From positions 62,001-126,000 of the forward strand of contig CAZLVL010000005.1 of the NCBI GenBank assembly GCA_964563155.1: DNA of 64,000 nucleotides. Reading direction: 5' to 3'. Source of the DNA: DUPQ01 sp964563155. Its GTDB lineage: Bacteria; Bacillota; Clostridia; DUPQ01. The notes beneath the pieces were generated by a model, which saw only the letters and a program-made list of their open reading frames with translations, did no database searches and had not been told where the DNA came from. The position numbers were made by a program, and so were the translations under genes. How positions within the stretch are numbered: position 1 is the first letter of the stretch; each line of letters begins with the position of its first letter. Shown here one piece after another: positions 61,863 to 64,000 of the stretch.

Positions 61863-63053
61863 TTATTCTGGTGCCTTAAAATTATATATAGGTTTGATGA
61901 CTTTTTCAATGGTCACAGTGTCATGAATGTTATCAATAATCTCTTGCATAGGTTTATATGCAAAGGGGGCCTCATCTAAGGTCCTTTTACTTACTGTACT
62001 TGAGTATATGCCTTTCATGGATTTTTCAAAGTCAGATAACTTAATATTTGCTTTTGCTGCAGTTCTACTCATGATTCTTCCTGCCCCATGGGGAGCTGAA
62101 TAATTCCAGTCTTCATTGCCTTTTCCTATGCAAATTAGGCTTCCATCTCTCATATTTATGGGTATAAGGACTCTTTCTCCTTTTTTAGCAGAGATAGCAC
62201 CCTTTCTCAATATCATAGAATCTATATCAATATAGTTGTGGGTGGTAGTAAATTGATAGTCAACATCTAAATCCATTCTGGTCACTATTTCATCTACTAT
62301 TGCTAACCTATTTAGTTTTGCATATCTTTGTACTATTTCCATATCATGAAGGTAGTCATGGAAAAGGTCTCCTTCTAAAAAGGCTAGGCTTCTTTCCACA
62401 TCATATAATTCTAGTTTTTTTCTGTGACTTTCTGCATTTTTTTCTTTGCCTTCTCTTTCAAAGAGAAAAATCTTATCCCTTATAGCTTTAGACTTGTGAG
62501 CCATATCCCTTATGGCTAATTTTTGGTAATGGTCTGCAATTTGTTTACCTAGATTTCTAGAACCTGAATGGACGGTTAAATAAAGGTTTTCATCTTGGTC
62601 TTTTCCCACCTCTATAAAGTGGTTTCCCCCTCCTAAGGTCCCTATACTCAACTCTGCCCTTTGTATATTTACATCTCTTGCAGCCTTTAGTTTATGAAGG
62701 TCTATCTTTTTTAGGTATTCATGAGGGCTTCTTCTAATAGAAAAGCTAGAGGGAATATTTCTGTTTATAGTCTCATCTAATCTAGCTAGATTAATCTTTT
62801 TGTTCTTAAGCACTACCGTTTCTACTCCACACCCTATATCCACTCCTACTAGATTTGGAACAATTTTATCCTTTATGGTCATGGTTGTTCCAATGGTACA
62901 GCCTGCTCCAGCATGGGCATCTGGCATTATACGGATTTTACTTCCCTTAACAAATTTTTTATCTAAAAGATTTTCAATCTGCATAAAGGCAGTGCTCTCT
63001 AGATTGTCTGTAAAAACCTTAGCACTATTATATTTTCCCTTTAGTTCTACCAT
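61863..63053 (-). CDS. rtcB: RtcB-family RNA ligase
   Basis: 396 residues. RtcB motifs: MPDAHAGAGCTIGTTM (about residues 43-58), VGVDIGCGVETV (about 71-82, metal cysteine), GTLGGGNHFIEVG (about 138-150), TVHSGSRNLGKQIADHY (about 159-175) and APHGAGRIMSR (about 318-328) with the guanylated histidine. RtcB joins 2',3'-cyclic phosphate or 3'-phosphate ends to 5'-OH ends with GTP and Mn2+. It matches the shorter bacterial subgroup. No archease or RtcA gene is adjacent. Start supported by GGAG upstream. Confidence 0.93.
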   Translation of the reverse strand: MVELKGKYNSAKVFTDNLESTAFMQIENLLDKKFVKGSKIRIMPDAHAGAGCTIGTTMTIKDKIVPNLVGVDIGCGVETVVLKNKKINLARLDETINRNIPSSFSIRRSPHEYLKKIDLHKLKAARDVNIQRAELSIGTLGGGNHFIEVGKDQDENLYLTVHSGSRNLGKQIADHYQKLAIRDMAHKSKAIRDKIFLFEREGKEKNAESHRKKLELYDVERSLAFLEGDLFHDYLHDMEIVQRYAKLNRLAIVDEIVTRMDLDVDYQFTTTHNYIDIDSMILRKGAISAKKGERVLIPINMRDGSLICIGKGNEDWNYSAPHGAGRIMSRTAAKANIKLSDFEKSMKGIYSSTVSKRTLDEAPFAYKPMQEIIDNIHDTVTIEKVIKPIYNFKAPE

Positions 63054-63277
63054 TTTATCACTTGTCTCCTAATCAAGATCTTGCTACTAGCATTCATTAG
63101 GGGCTAGGTCTTAATCATATCATATATTCAAAATAGCTAATAATTCTGTCTCTTATATAGCCTTAACTTATCTTCTTTTTATTGATATTTTCAAACATAA
63201 ATTATATGATGGACTAGATATTAGAAGTTAATCTAAATCTTTTTCTTTGGTAAATTATTTTACGGAAGGTGTTTTTT

Positions 63278-63661
63278 ATGAGAAAGAACAAAAATATTGT
63301 AGAAAGTTTCCAAAATGCCTTTAAGGGCCTTCTTCATGCCTTTAAAAATGAAAGAAATCTACCCATTCATCTAGCTTTCATAATTCTAATAATTCTTATG
63401 GGCATTTTTCTAAGGATAAGTGGTCTTGAGTGGCTGGTCTGTTTAATCTTCTTTGTTGGGGTAACAGCCACTGAGCTTATAAACACGGCTATAGAAAACA
63501 CTGTTAATATATGTTCACCTCAAGAGAGCCAATTAGCAAGACTGGCAAAGGATGTAGCTGCAGGTGCTGTATTGATTTGGACTTTAGGCTCTGTTATAGC
63601 TGGTTTAATCATCTTTTTACCAAAACTTTTAGCCCTATTTAATATAGTTAACATAAGTTAG
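63278..63661 (+). CDS. dgkA: Diacylglycerol/undecaprenol kinase
   Basis: 127 residues from ATG 63278, with GGAAGG 8 bases upstream (a GTG at 63269 overlaps the ribosome site). It has three transmembrane helices and the family motif ATELINTAIENTVN (about residues 69-82) with the catalytic and metal-binding glutamates, then LAKDVAAGAVLI. In Gram-positive bacteria this enzyme phosphorylates undecaprenol for the cell-wall lipid carrier pool. The following PAP2-type gene would do the reverse step, so the two form a lipid-phosphate cycle. Confidence 0.92.
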   Translation: MRKNKNIVESFQNAFKGLLHAFKNERNLPIHLAFIILIILMGIFLRISGLEWLVCLIFFVGVTATELINTAIENTVNICSPQESQLARLAKDVAAGAVLIWTLGSVIAGLIIFLPKLLALFNIVNIS

Positions 63662-63670
63662 GAGATTGTT

Positions 63671-64000
63671 ATGAAAAAAGCACTACCAAAATATTTTATT
63701 CTATTCCCCCTTCTATTATTGATTATTGGAAGTTTTACAGATTTGGCTTTATCTCAAGCCATTTATTCCCCTAATAACCAGGTCTGTCTCATCCTAGACT
63801 ATATCTCAGAGGTGCCTTTTGCTTTAATTGCCTCTTTTTGTGGAGCAGGCCTTTTTCTAACCTTTAATTCTTCAAAAAAGTGGAAAAGAATATTTTGGAA
63901 AACAGGATACTTTGCTGCCAGCCTTCTCTTTTCATTAATGGCAGCTTTTGTTCCCTTTTACCATAGCAATAACTTAAATATGCTTTGGATTTCACTTTGC
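63671..64000 (+). CDS. PAP2-family phosphatase-like membrane protein (partial, cut by window end)
   Basis: 110 codons are visible from ATG 63671, with AGGAG 6 bases upstream and 9 bases after the kinase stop. The start MKKALPKYFILFPLLLLIIG, then DLALSQAIYSPNN and a second hydrophobic helix, resemble the N-terminus of PAP2 phosphatases. The catalytic motifs lie beyond the window, so the family is a moderate-confidence guess. Likely partner of the upstream lipid kinase. Confidence 0.65.
   Translation, partial: MKKALPKYFILFPLLLLIIGSFTDLALSQAIYSPNNQVCLILDYISEVPFALIASFCGAGLFLTFNSSKKWKRIFWKTGYFAASLLFSLMAAFVPFYHSNNLNMLWISLC

Overview
The window looks like a chromosomal segment of a low-G+C anaerobic Bacillota (Clostridia-like). 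The reasons are the AT-rich sequence, strong AGGAGG-type ribosome sites, an AbrB/SpoVT-type regulator, ferredoxin and di-iron proteins, c-di-GMP enzymes, and a type II-A CRISPR-Cas9 locus whose Cas9 recalls those of clostridial anaerobes. Species cannot be fixed from the sequence alone. Nearly all intergenic gaps are short.

Layout. 1-7.7 kb: a truncated sugar:cation symporter, a GltS-type symporter, a two-gene permease whose second half carries a ferredoxin domain, a divergent Crp/Fnr regulator with a leaderless-type promoter, and an overlapping acyl-CoA ligase/acyltransferase pair. 7.8-10.1 kb: citrate synthase and an AEC-family carrier. 10.1-26.1 kb: a mostly minus-strand carbohydrate region with three PHP-fold hydrolases, a GH31 glycosidase, an M32 carboxypeptidase, BNR (Asp-box) proteins, and an operon of PfkB kinase, two paralogous TIM-barrel isomerases, a URO-D-like protein and a ferritin-VIT1 fusion. 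A GNAT protein and bacterioferritin follow. 26.2-29.2 kb: metal homeostasis (HMA metallochaperone, P1B ATPase, Crp/Fnr regulator) behind a palindrome placed exactly as for class II Crp/Fnr activation. 29.2-34.4 kb: amidohydrolase, MscS channel, pyrophosphatase, TadA, AbrB-like protein, tRNA-Arg(CCT), tRNA-Ser(CGA) and a diguanylate cyclase.

34.7-39.4 kb holds a YgbA-type protein and two tandem paralogous lipoproteins built from a roughly 100-residue repeat. The duplicated unit carried the 3' tip of the ygbA-like gene with it. 39.6-41.7 kb pairs a di-iron metallo-beta-lactamase-fold protein (probable O2/NO sensor or reductase) with a PAS-HD-GYP phosphodiesterase. 41.8-48.0 kb has a large sialidase-like protein and a TetR-headed operon (MFS symporter, GH172/DUF2961, alpha/beta hydrolase).

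48.2-58.0 kb is a complete type II-A CRISPR-Cas system: a divergent tracrRNA with a readable promoter and terminator, cas9-cas1-cas2-csn2 joined by 4-nt overlaps, a leader, and an array of 55 repeats and 54 spacers. Unusual points are a tracrRNA that is antisense to the cas9 leader, a degenerate anti-repeat inside the CRISPR leader, and three pairs of related spacers. One adjacent pair differs only in the PAM-proximal seed. The window closes with a DUF4143 ATPase, an OFA-family MFS transporter, a second URO-D-like protein, RtcB, an undecaprenol/diacylglycerol kinase and a truncated PAP2-like protein.
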